Shown: positions 25,953 through 33,313, counted from the first letter of the stretch. The stretch is DNA of 56,440 nucleotides from Desulfurococcaceae archaeon AG1 (GCA_003116855.1 BEWT01000009.1:1-56440); one strand, 5' to 3'. The notes: generated by a model from the sequence alone, not told the origin. A program made the numbers and translations.

Positions 25953-26483
25953 TCACCTTTCAACCCTTACTTCTGGGACTACATCTACACTCCTGATCAG
26001 TGTATGTCCAACGGGCGAGGTTCTCACGGTCTCCTCCCATATCTCCTTTATTGTCCTCTCATCAGCCTCAGCATCCACATAAGCCTTAGCATAGATCCTC
26101 TTATAACCTGGATGTCCCTCACTCGATAACCCCAGGAAGACAAGGATATTGTCAATCTCACCCTCAAGCGCTATCTCCAGATTCCTAACCCTCACACCCC
26201 TCTTTGTAGCATTGAGAACAAACCCAGTCGCATAACAAGCCCCAAGAGCTGAGAGGACGTGCTCAACAGCGTTGGGACCCGCGTCGGAACCTCCTAGCTC
26301 TGAGGGCTCTGAGATTAGGAAAGAGTGGTTCCTAACATAGGATCTGAAGTTAAAGCCAGAGCCAAGCCAACTTACCCTAGCGTTCCATCTGGTTATCTTT
26401 GAAACAAACTCTTTATCCTCGCTTACTTGTCTTAACAGTTCTTTCATTATCTCAACATCTATTCCGTTAATTATTTCTCCCAT
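25953..26483 (-). CDS. OsmC-family protein, copy 2
   Basis: This is a 176-residue paralogue of the OsmC protein at 25133, about 87 percent identical by eye. It has the same Cys in SALGACYATGF and the same lack of a second Cys. Differences are concentrated in the N-terminal 35 residues, around the active helix, and in the last 12 residues. The start ATG is followed by the same Gly-Glu as copy 1. It is divergent from the intact tusA gene, with an inverted repeat between them. No MetE-like gene follows this copy, only a 45-base remnant. Confidence 0.9.
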   Translation of the reverse strand: MGEIINGIDVEIMKELLRQVSEDKEFVSKITRWNARVSWLGSGFNFRSYVRNHSFLISEPSELGGSDAGPNAVEHVLSALGACYATGFVLNATKRGVRVRNLEIALEGEIDNILVFLGLSSEGHPGYKRIYAKAYVDAEADERTIKEIWEETVRTSPVGHTLIRSVDVVPEVRVER

Positions 26484-26574
26484 ACTACCGCCTTGTATAT
26501 ATAGTTATACTATCTAGTTAATAAATAACTTAAGCCATTAGTCATGCTCGGATTTAGCTCGAGATATGAAAAGC

Positions 26575-26599
26575 TTTATTTATGATTTTGTTAAATAAA
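26575..26599. promoter_or_regulatory. Inverted repeat between osmC copy 2 and tusA
   Basis: TTTATTTA and TAAATAAA are perfect inverted arms nine bases apart, lying between the divergent osmC and tusA genes and partly preserved in the duplicated copy at 25750. It may be a shared operator, or a pair of back-to-back TATA-like sites. Confidence 0.4.
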
Positions 26600-26655
26600 A
26601 CATAACTCTTTTCTTATATTCCCTCTAATGATGTATTTTTAGAGAGGTGTATAGA

Positions 26656-26922
26656 TTGGAAATAGGGGCTTCCGTCGACAAGATTGGTGAGAAGCTATAT
26701 AGGCTTGATGCCCGGGGCTATATGTGCCCATACCCACAGATCTTTACTCTAAAGGCTATAGAGAGGATAGAGGATGGAGCTGTTCTAGAGGTTTTGATAG
26801 ATAATCCGCTCAGCTGTGAGAATGTACCTGCTATTGCTAGGAAGAATGGGCATGAAGTCCTCTCGGTTGAAAAGATAGGTGAGGGTGAGTATAAAATCTC
26901 TATTAGGAAGAGGAGAGCTTAG
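26656..26922 (+). CDS. tusA: TusA-family sulfur carrier protein
   Basis: This small protein carries a persulfide on the Cys of its CPxP motif and passes sulfur, or in some bacteria selenium, to partner enzymes. The N-terminal strand KLYRLDARGYMCPYPQ holds the active Cys; the second half DGAVLEVLIDNPLSCENVPAIARKNGHEV matches the family, with an extra Cys. GAGAGGTG ends five bases before the TTG chosen; a GTG at 26647 is an alternative. The stop codon is directly followed by the ATG of the SelD-like gene, so the two form an operon. Confidence 0.92.
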   Translation: MEIGASVDKIGEKLYRLDARGYMCPYPQIFTLKAIERIEDGAVLEVLIDNPLSCENVPAIARKNGHEVLSVEKIGEGEYKISIRKRRA

Positions 26923-28362
26923 ATGGAGAGGTATGAGGAGCTCTTTAAAGAGTTCTCGAGAAGGGTTGAGGAATACAGATCCCTCGGGATCAACCCCTTC
27001 TCCCTAGCAACCGGGTGTGCTGTTAAAGTAGATCTTGTGACAGTCCTCTACCCAGCTATTAGGAGCATTAAGGGGGAGCTTGAGAAGCTCGGCATGAGCA
27101 TAGCCCCGAGAAGGGATGCAGATATCTTCCCGGGATCTATTGATGGGTTTAGATTGCATAGAGAGATCTATAGGAGTGAGGGAGACGTAGATCCTGAGAG
27201 GCTTGGAAAGATATCGCCCAGCAGAGCTATAGTGCTAGCCCAGGTTTATCAACGGATAGCCGATAACCCGGACTCTCTAGCAAAGGTGGTTAGAAGCATT
27301 TACTCTAGAGTAGCCCAGGCAAGCCCGGGCATTGTTATCGGTAAGGGGCACTCGATAGTTACAGCAGATCCGAAAGCCCAGTTCATGCTCTTCGACTACA
27401 TAAAGGTTGAGAGGGGTGATGGTAAGCTAGTGGTTGGTAATAACGATACTATCCAGATCATAGATCCTGCAGAGGATCCTGGGAGCCCTAGGCAGGCAGC
27501 AGTAGCTCTAGGAAACTCCCTCAACGATCTCTATACACTTGGTGCGTGGAGGAATGCAATGATAGTGCCTGTTATAGACTCGCCCTCGAAGGAGCTTAGG
27601 AGGAAGATCGAGGATAGCATGAGGATCTATGCTGAGAGGGTAGGAGCCAGAATCGTAGAGGCCCCACAGCCCGAGGCCGGAGCACTCCTAATGGGGGCTA
27701 CTGTTTTTGCCGAAACGGATAGAAAACCCCCATTTTTCTACGACCATGTCTCGCCAGGCATGGAGATCCTTGTGACAAGACCTATAGGGGAGCTTGCATC
27801 CATCAACGTCTATATGATGAGCATGCTTGATAGAGAGATAGCTGAGGAGCTTAAGAAAAGATCCGGCATAGATATCGAGAAACTCCTCGAGATAAAGAAC
27901 AGGATCATAGACGCTATGGCTAGACCAAACATAGAGATTGCAAGGATCATTGAGAAGAGACTCCCCCACCTAGACGAGGACTACGACCCCGAGAGACATA
28001 TAGCTGCGACAACAGATGTAACAGGTCCCGGGATCTATGTTATAAAAGAGCTAGCAGAGCTCTCAAGAACCTCCATCAGGATCGAGAAGATACCGCTACT
28101 CTCACCAGAGCTTAGCGAGTTCGCAACCAGGAACTATATAATACCCAACGCAACCGCAGGGACAAACGGTGCTATAGTGATAATAGCGAAGCCAAGGGTT
28201 ATAGATGAGATCGAGGGAGAGCTTAGAGAGAAGGGCGAAGAGCCCATAAGGATTGGTAGGGTTATTGCTAAGGGAGAGGCTAGGGTTGCAGCACCATCAA
28301 CCCTGAAAAAATATATCGCTGCAAAAGCATATCTAAAGGAGTTCGACCTCTATGAAGCGTAG
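26923..28362 (+). CDS. SelD-like protein (selenophosphate synthetase/AIR synthase superfamily)
   Basis: This 479-residue PurM-fold protein resembles selenophosphate synthetase. Near the N-terminus SLATGCAVKVDL places Cys32 where SelD has its catalytic Cys/Sec and Lys. VVGNNDTIQIIDPAEDPGSPRQAAVALGNSLNDLYTLGA follows the SelD run for ATP/Mg binding and dimer contact, and TDVTGPGIY matches TDVTGFG. It is longer than SelD (about 350) and departs between these motifs, notably a Pro/Phe-rich KPPFFYDHV. No Sec gene is in the window. A product other than selenophosphate (for example a thiophosphate) is possible. It lies between TusA and acylphosphatase genes, overlapping the latter by 11 bases. Confidence 0.72.
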   Translation: MERYEELFKEFSRRVEEYRSLGINPFSLATGCAVKVDLVTVLYPAIRSIKGELEKLGMSIAPRRDADIFPGSIDGFRLHREIYRSEGDVDPERLGKISPSRAIVLAQVYQRIADNPDSLAKVVRSIYSRVAQASPGIVIGKGHSIVTADPKAQFMLFDYIKVERGDGKLVVGNNDTIQIIDPAEDPGSPRQAAVALGNSLNDLYTLGAWRNAMIVPVIDSPSKELRRKIEDSMRIYAERVGARIVEAPQPEAGALLMGATVFAETDRKPPFFYDHVSPGMEILVTRPIGELASINVYMMSMLDREIAEELKKRSGIDIEKLLEIKNRIIDAMARPNIEIARIIEKRLPHLDEDYDPERHIAATTDVTGPGIYVIKELAELSRTSIRIEKIPLLSPELSEFATRNYIIPNATAGTNGAIVIIAKPRVIDEIEGELREKGEEPIRIGRVIAKGEARVAAPSTLKKYIAAKAYLKEFDLYEA

Positions 28363-28651
28363 GGCTATCATTAGGGTCTATGGCGAAGTCCAGGGCGTTG
28401 GCTATAGAAGCTGGACCTTGAGAAGAGCTAGAAGGCTCGGTCTAAAGGGTTTTGTGAGAAACGAGCCAGACGGGAGTGTCCTCATAGTAGCAGAGGGAGA
28501 CGAGGAAGCCTTATCAATGCTAGCAGAGGAGTGTAAAAAAGGCCCAGCCCTGGCGAGGGTTGAGAGGGTTGAGATCGAGTGGCAGGAATACAGAGGGGAT
28601 TTCGAGGATTTTGAGATAGAGTATAGAGAATACGAGCTCCCGAGGGGGTAG
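28352..28651 (+). CDS. acyP: Acylphosphatase
   Basis: This enzyme hydrolyses carboxyl-phosphate bonds. The signature GEVQGVGYRSWTLRRARRLG contains the phosphate-binding Arg, and GFVRNEPDGSV contains the catalytic Asn. The length of 99 residues is typical. Its ATG lies inside the end of the SelD-like gene and it ends two bases before the next TusA gene, so the four genes tusA, selD-like, acyP and tusA are one transcript. What acyl phosphate it removes here is open; a by-product of the SelD-like step is one idea. Confidence 0.95.
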   Translation: MKRRAIIRVYGEVQGVGYRSWTLRRARRLGLKGFVRNEPDGSVLIVAEGDEEALSMLAEECKKGPALARVERVEIEWQEYRGDFEDFEIEYREYELPRG

Positions 28652-28652
28652 G

Positions 28653-28892
28653 ATGGAGCAGAGAGAAATTGTCCTCGACACGAGAGGACAGCAATGCCCA
28701 AAACCATTCATAGAGCTCGTCAAAGCCTTCATGAAGCTCGAGGGAAAAGGAGTGGTCAAGATATACACAGACGACGAAACATGTATGAGCGTCATACCAG
28801 CCCACGCCGAGGAGGTGGGCTTCCAAGTAGTCTCTATGGATAGGGTGGAGAACTACATCGTGATCGTAGTAAAGATGGAAGGTGGATTATAA
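28653..28892 (+). CDS. TusA-family sulfur carrier protein, second copy
   Basis: This 79-residue carrier has REIVLDTRGQQCPKPFIELVKAF, with Cys15 in the CPKP active loop, then VKIYTDDETCMSVIPAHAEEVGF and a final strand. It carries a second Cys in DDETC at the position where the first TusA has PLSC, so both paralogues have the extra thiol. It is the last gene of the tusA/selD-like/acyP operon. It is closer to canonical TusA/YedF than the other copy. Confidence 0.93.
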   Translation: MEQREIVLDTRGQQCPKPFIELVKAFMKLEGKGVVKIYTDDETCMSVIPAHAEEVGFQVVSMDRVENYIVIVVKMEGGL

Positions 28893-28905
28893 GCCTCTAC
28901 TTATA

Positions 28906-29742
28906 CTAACGCCTCACCAGCTTCTCAGGCTCAATAATCCTTATCCCTAAACCTCTAGCTATTTTTCTAAGCTCTCTAGGCTTTCTATCACCTATATAGT
29001 ATGTTATGATATACCTAGCATCAGCCTTTCTACCGGTAACCTTTTCATAGAGCTCAACCTTCCTTCTAAACACACTTAGATCCCCCCTGCTCACAGAAGA
29101 TCTGATCTCAGCAACCGCGAGCTTTTCGTCTCTAACAATCACATCGAGATCCACCTGGCTTGGATAACCATAGACATAACCCTCACCATCATAATAATCC
29201 CACCTCTCAACCCTATAGCCAAACCGCTCAAGAAACGCCCTAATACCTGATCTAAAGGCACTTTCGCTAAAAACACCCCATCTAGCACCAAGGCTATCGA
29301 GCTTTCTACCAAGCTTCTCCTGACCCTCGTGTAGAGAGATAATCTCCTGCCATAGCTTAACTTGATCTTCGCGTAATTGCTTGATCTCACCTAACAGTTT
29401 AACCTGATCCTCTCTTATAGACTTAACCTCCTGCAACAGCTTAACCTGATCCTCACGTAAGAATACAAGCTCTTGTAATAACTTAACCTGATCCTCTCTT
29501 ATAGACTTAACCTCCTGCAACAATTTAACGTGATCCCCGTATAGTGTTTTAATCGTCTTCAAGACCTGTTTCATTAGATCTAGGATCACTGCCTGATTCT
29601 CAGCCACGGTTTTCACAGCGTCTATGAGGTTTTTCATTGATGACCGGAGATCTGTGATCCCTAGTAACCCTATCACAGCTAATCTGAACGTCTCGTCTTC
29701 TTTCAAGAGCTTTAGGAGCTCTTCCCTCAAACTTGCCATCAT
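28906..29742 (-). CDS. Coiled-coil repeat protein with PD-(D/E)XK-like nuclease domain (DUF3782-type)
   Basis: This 278-residue protein is of a type common in crenarchaea. An N-terminal helical part leads into six tandem 14-residue repeats (residues 68-151; REDQVKLLQEVKSI and variants) that should form a rigid coiled coil. The C-terminal domain has GYPSQVDLDVIVRDEKLAVAEIRSS, fitting the Asp...Glu-X-Arg/Lys core of PD-(D/E)XK nucleases, then VELYEKVTGRKADARYIITY. The middle Lys is Arg here (EIR), so activity is uncertain. The role is unknown. It is convergent with the tusA operon, 14 bases apart. Confidence 0.75.
   Translation of the reverse strand: MMASLREELLKLLKEDETFRLAVIGLLGITDLRSSMKNLIDAVKTVAENQAVILDLMKQVLKTIKTLYGDHVKLLQEVKSIREDQVKLLQELVFLREDQVKLLQEVKSIREDQVKLLGEIKQLREDQVKLWQEIISLHEGQEKLGRKLDSLGARWGVFSESAFRSGIRAFLERFGYRVERWDYYDGEGYVYGYPSQVDLDVIVRDEKLAVAEIRSSVSRGDLSVFRRKVELYEKVTGRKADARYIITYYIGDRKPRELRKIARGLGIRIIEPEKLVRR
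29290..29541 (-). repeat. Six 42-bp coding repeats in the coiled-coil gene
   Basis: Each unit codes for 14 residues built on (R)EDQVKLLQE. Units two and four from the N-terminal end of the perfect set are nearly identical at DNA level (CTTATAGACTTAACCTCCTG occurs twice), which suggests recent slippage or unequal exchange. Repeat number is likely to vary between strains. Confidence 0.9.
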
Positions 29743-29835
29743 CTATGGATTCGCACCGACATATTAAAATTGGTGGCTTTTCTAGAAATCGATATATTTA
29801 ATTATAACAGGTATATTTTATCCATGGTGTTCTGT

Positions 29836-31005
29836 ATGCTTCTCAACGGAATAAGAGTGATCGAGATTGGACATGCTGTTGCCGGCCCCACTGCTGGGCT
29901 GGTGCTTGCGGATCTAGGTGCTGATGTTATAAAGATTGAGAGACCCGGCTCTGGGGATCATTTCAGAGATCTTCCTGAGTTAGGGCCCTCTATATTCGTT
30001 GATCTGAATAGAGGTAAGAAGAGTGTTGCAATAGATCTTGGGAAACCCAGGGGGCGCGAGATCTTCTTAAGGCTTGTGAGGGTTTCTGATATTGTGATCG
30101 ATAATTTAGATTCAGCGGCTTCTAAGAAGCTTGGGATAGGCTATGAGGATCTCTCTAAAGAGAACCCACGGATCATTTACTGCAAGATCTCGGGATTTGG
30201 GGAGGGTCCCTATGAGCACGTACCGGCCTATGATCCGATGCTCCAAGCCATATCAGGTATAATGTCTGTCACAGGCTTCCCTCCAGAGGGTTATGTGAGA
30301 GCTGGGTTCTCCCCAATAGATATGACGGGAGCCTTCCACTGCGTTATAGGGGTTTTAGCGGCTCTTTATAGGAGGAGTATCACGGGCTCTGGATGCTATG
30401 TGGAGGCCTCTCTATTCGATTCAGCTGTCTATTATATGGGTTACTGGGCAACCTATTACGATCTATATGGTCGCGATCCACAGCCCCTGGGGGCTACGCA
30501 TATATATGCATCACCATACGGGCTTTTCAAGGTCCGGGATGGTTATGTGTATATGGCTATTGTTAGTGATACCCATTGGAGGAGCTTCTGCGAGGCTCTT
30601 GGCTTTACAGACCTTCTCCAGGATCCTAGGTATAGCACGAATAAGGGTCGTGTTGAGCATAAAAACGAGCTTGAGGGCGAGATTGCAAAGAGGATCTCGG
30701 GGTATAGTGTGGGTGAGCTCCTAGAGATCCTGGTTCCAAAGAGGATCCCGATAGCCCCTATGTATAGGGTTAGCGGTCTTCTCAAAGATCCTCATGCGAT
30801 ATCGAGGGGGATTCTGGGTACTGTTAGGTGGGGTGATAAGGAGCTTAGGGTTGCTCTGAACCCTATAAGGGTTAATGGTGCTAGGTATAGTGCTAAAGGC
30901 GATCCACCAAGGCTTGGGGAGCATACTGTGGAGGTGTTGAGAGGGCTCCTAGGACTCTCTGACAGAGAGATCGAGGATCTCAGGAGGGAGGGTGTTATAG
31001 CATGA
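29836..31005 (+). CDS. Family III CoA transferase (CaiB/BaiF type)
   Basis: This enzyme moves CoA between carboxylic acids through an aspartyl intermediate. It has IRVIEIGHAVAGPTAGLVLADLGADVIKIERPGSGD, the nucleotide/CoA site, then FVDLNRGKKSVAIDL; the catalytic Asp is expected in PIDMTGAFH. The chosen ATG at 29836 starts where the family starts and has GGTG six bases upstream; an ATG at 29824 is the alternative. The gene overlaps the next acyl-CoA dehydrogenase by four bases (ATGA), so the two work together, probably activating and then oxidising one acid. Confidence 0.92.
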   Translation: MLLNGIRVIEIGHAVAGPTAGLVLADLGADVIKIERPGSGDHFRDLPELGPSIFVDLNRGKKSVAIDLGKPRGREIFLRLVRVSDIVIDNLDSAASKKLGIGYEDLSKENPRIIYCKISGFGEGPYEHVPAYDPMLQAISGIMSVTGFPPEGYVRAGFSPIDMTGAFHCVIGVLAALYRRSITGSGCYVEASLFDSAVYYMGYWATYYDLYGRDPQPLGATHIYASPYGLFKVRDGYVYMAIVSDTHWRSFCEALGFTDLLQDPRYSTNKGRVEHKNELEGEIAKRISGYSVGELLEILVPKRIPIAPMYRVSGLLKDPHAISRGILGTVRWGDKELRVALNPIRVNGARYSAKGDPPRLGEHTVEVLRGLLGLSDREIEDLRREGVIA

Positions 31006-32198
31006 GCCAGGATCTATATCTAGACTATCACCACAGAGATCTTAAGGAGCACCAGAGACTATTGATCTCGAACATAAGAGCCCTCATGGAGAGGTATGGC
31101 GATAAATACTGGCTAGAGGTCGATGCAGGCGAGAGGTTTCCAGAGGAGTTTGTTAGAGAATACCTCGAGCTAGGGTTAGCAGGCCTAATGATCCCTGAGG
31201 AGTATGGTGGGGCTGGCTATGGGGTTCAGGAGGCAGCCCTGGTAATGGAGGAGATTAGCGCTTGCGGAGGAACCTCATACCATGTGAGGGCTATGTACTA
31301 CCCTATAGATATTATTGTTAAACACGGCTCTAAGCAGCTTAAAGAGAAGTATCTCCCAAGAATAGCTAAAGGAGAGCTTAGACTCTTCGCCTTTGCCGTA
31401 ACAGAGCCTGAAGCAGGATCCGATACTGCTAGGATCTCTACCTATGCTAAGAGGGAGGGTGATAGGTATATCATCAATGGCAGGAAGATCTTTATATCGA
31501 GGGTTAGGGAATCAGATCTCATGTTCCTCGTAGCAAGAACCTCACCATATAATCCTGAGAAAAGGTATGATGGGATAAGCCTATTCCTAGTAGATCTCAG
31601 GGAGGCTAAGGGTATAGAGGCCAGGAAGATCAAGGTTATGGCCCTAGGCCCTGTATACGAGCTAGCAATAGAAAACCTAGAGGTTCCAGCAGAAAACCTC
31701 GTAGGAGAGGAGGGGAGGGGCTTTAGACACCTACTAGGAGCCCTCAACGCTGAGAGAATAGTAATCGCAGGAGAACTTGTAGGGGCTACTAGATACCTTA
31801 TAAGAAGAGCGGTTGAGTATGCTTCAAAAAGAATAGTATTTGGCAAACCGATCGGGAGCTACCAGGGCGTTCAGTTCCCCATATCAAGCACATACATAGA
31901 ACTCCTAGCAGCCGACGAAATCCTACACAGGGCTGCAAGGCTATACGACGAAGGAGCAGAGAGCAGGATAGTAGGTCTATACACAAACGCAGCCAAATAC
32001 TACGCAACCGAGGTAGCCTGGAAAGCCGCTAACACAGCCATGGACACATTCGGGGGCTATGGATACGCATGGGAGACAGGGATAGAGAGAAAACTCAGAG
32101 AGATAAGACTATACAAAGTAGCCCCTATCAACCAAAACCTCATCCTAGCATATATAGGGCACAGCATACTAGGACTCCCAAGATCCTACGAACCATAA
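31002..32198 (+). CDS. Acyl-CoA dehydrogenase
   Basis: This flavin acyl-CoA dehydrogenase of 398 residues shows FAVTEPEAGSDTARISTYA, the FAD/substrate loop, IINGRKIFIS, the helix with RKIVFGKPIGSYQGVQ-like sequence (SKRIVFGKPIGSYQG), and DTFGGYGYAWE at the flavin end of the C-terminal domain. It differs clearly from the one at 8.3 kb. The ATG overlaps the CoA transferase stop. Together with that enzyme it would handle a specific acid, such as a carnitine-like, branched or aromatic one; the sequence does not say which. Confidence 0.93.
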   Translation: MSQDLYLDYHHRDLKEHQRLLISNIRALMERYGDKYWLEVDAGERFPEEFVREYLELGLAGLMIPEEYGGAGYGVQEAALVMEEISACGGTSYHVRAMYYPIDIIVKHGSKQLKEKYLPRIAKGELRLFAFAVTEPEAGSDTARISTYAKREGDRYIINGRKIFISRVRESDLMFLVARTSPYNPEKRYDGISLFLVDLREAKGIEARKIKVMALGPVYELAIENLEVPAENLVGEEGRGFRHLLGALNAERIVIAGELVGATRYLIRRAVEYASKRIVFGKPIGSYQGVQFPISSTYIELLAADEILHRAARLYDEGAESRIVGLYTNAAKYYATEVAWKAANTAMDTFGGYGYAWETGIERKLREIRLYKVAPINQNLILAYIGHSILGLPRSYEP

Positions 32199-32256
32199 TC
32201 CTCAGAAAACCCCACTAGCGAGAACCAAATCCGATACAGAGATATGTCAATAAATG

Positions 32257-32595
32257 CTATCGATTATTCGCAGGGCTTATCCTTATAAGTTTCGCTCTCC
32301 TCTTATATATATCAAGAAGATCCGCGGTTATCACATGGATCTCGAACGGATCTTTTATTCCTTCCCTCCAAAGGCTTGCAAGAACCTCTCCTGGACTGAT
32401 CTTGGTTACTACTAAAACATCTATATCGCTTGAAAGCAGATGCCTATCCTCTGCAACACTGCCGAATAAATAAACCTCTGCACCAGGATCTAGCCTTGTA
32501 ACTATCTCTACGATCTTTCTCAAATATTTATCCAGATTACTGAATATCTCAGCCCTACGTTTAGCCTCTCTCACTAAGAATTCTTCCCACGACAT
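32257..32595 (-). CDS. MNT-type nucleotidyltransferase (antitoxin-like half of a HEPN/MNT pair)
   Basis: This minimal nucleotidyltransferase domain has VYLFGSVAEDRHLLSSDIDVLVVT, with the GS and DxD motif of the polymerase-beta fold. The length of 112 residues is normal. In HEPN/MNT toxin-antitoxin pairs the MNT protein AMPylates and silences the HEPN RNase. The gene starts inside the 3' end of its HEPN partner, which is broken by an insertion. The MNT frame itself looks intact. Confidence 0.9.
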   Translation of the reverse strand: MSWEEFLVREAKRRAEIFSNLDKYLRKIVEIVTRLDPGAEVYLFGSVAEDRHLLSSDIDVLVVTKISPGEVLASLWREGIKDPFEIHVITADLLDIYKRRAKLIRISPANNR

Positions 32596-32695
32596 TCCTG
32601 ATCTCCTCCACAGTTTCTCTCAACCTTTCAACCTCCTTACGAGAATAATCCCTACCAATATACCTAGACGTGATATAAGCATCCTCTAACGAGCC

Positions 32696-33047
32696 ATAGC
32701 CGACTATTTTAGATTCCATGATGGTTTATAAGGACTGATATTGAATCGCAGTTCTGCAATAATGGAACATTATATAAGCTCTACTATTTTTATGGGGATG
32801 CCCGCCCAACGATGAGGGTGGGGATAGAGACCCGAGGGGCGGGTTAAAGGCAAAGAGATCCAGGATGTGGGGGTTTCCCCACAGCAATGAACCTGAGCAA
32901 TGCTATGAGGGGGAGCTGTGGGCTGGGGTCACCCCGAATGAGTGGAGGCCGAGGATAAGGGCTCCGATGAAAGGAGCCCTGAGACCGAGGAAGCCAAGGG
33001 AAGAGCGGTTGATATTTTGATATCAACCGCTATGAAGCCCGAACCCC
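32696..33047 (+). mobile_element. IS200/IS605-type relic, copy 2, inside the HEPN gene
   Basis: This 352-bp element is homologous to 15361-15708. The left-end hairpin arms are TTCCAT/ATGGAA; the right-end hairpin is a perfect 11-bp stem, GCGGTTGATAT/ATATCAACCGC, with a TTTG loop, followed by GAAGCCCGAACCCC. A frame from 32799 to about 33020 still reads like a TnpB C-terminus (GFPHSNEPEQ, then GVTPNEWRPRIRAPMKGALR). There is no TnpA and no catalytic part of TnpB. GCC precedes the left end, as in copy 1, and no target duplication is made, as expected of the family. Confidence 0.8.
32870..33047 (+). ncRNA. Candidate omega RNA scaffold of IS605-type element, copy 2
   Basis: This is the same G+C-rich, hairpin-rich segment as in copy 1, ending at the element's right terminus. 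If transcribed it would be a TnpB guide RNA scaffold with the guide beginning TAGCTCTACAGC, that is, HEPN-gene sequence. Any activity would need TnpB supplied from elsewhere in the genome. Confidence 0.4.
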
Positions 33048-33313
33048 TAGCTCTACAGCATATCTTGACAAAAGTTCCCTAACTTCTTCTCGCCCAGATA
33101 GATCGCCTATCAGTTCTAGGAGCCTCCTCACACTATGCGTTCTCGGATAATCTGCTCCTAGTTTGAGGAGACATGCTTTTAGATATAGTGGATAGATTGC
33201 TCAAGACTAAAGGCTGCGAGATCATAGAATCCGCGATCAATCTGAATAATAGCAGTCTCGAAAAATCTCCTAGATCGCTCAAACGGATATTCTACCTCAT
33301 CCCGCTTAGTCAA

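Larger units (their letters stand above)
32561..33313 (-). pseudogene. HEPN-domain gene, frameshifted and split by an IS200/IS605 relic
   Basis: Reading from a TTG at 33313, the frame codes for TKRDEVEYPFERSRRFFET and a HEPN helix (FYDLAAFSLEQSIHY). It then needs a one-base shift to continue LKACLLKLGADYPRTHSVRRLLELIG up to the relic at 33047. On the other side of the relic the HEPN C-terminus resumes as GSLEDAYITSRYIGRDYSRKEV and ends at 32561 inside the MNT gene. Removing 32696-33047 joins AVEL to GSLEDAY in frame, which defines the insertion exactly. Both the shift and the insertion kill the gene. Confidence 0.85.

Noticed and set aside
29290-29541. The regular 42-bp repeats as a CRISPR array
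   Set aside because: The repeats are contiguous, in frame, without spacers, and code for a coiled coil.
32844-33026. A minus-strand frame in IS relic copy 2
   Set aside because: It is the shadow of the TnpB C-terminal remnant and hairpin scaffold on the plus strand.
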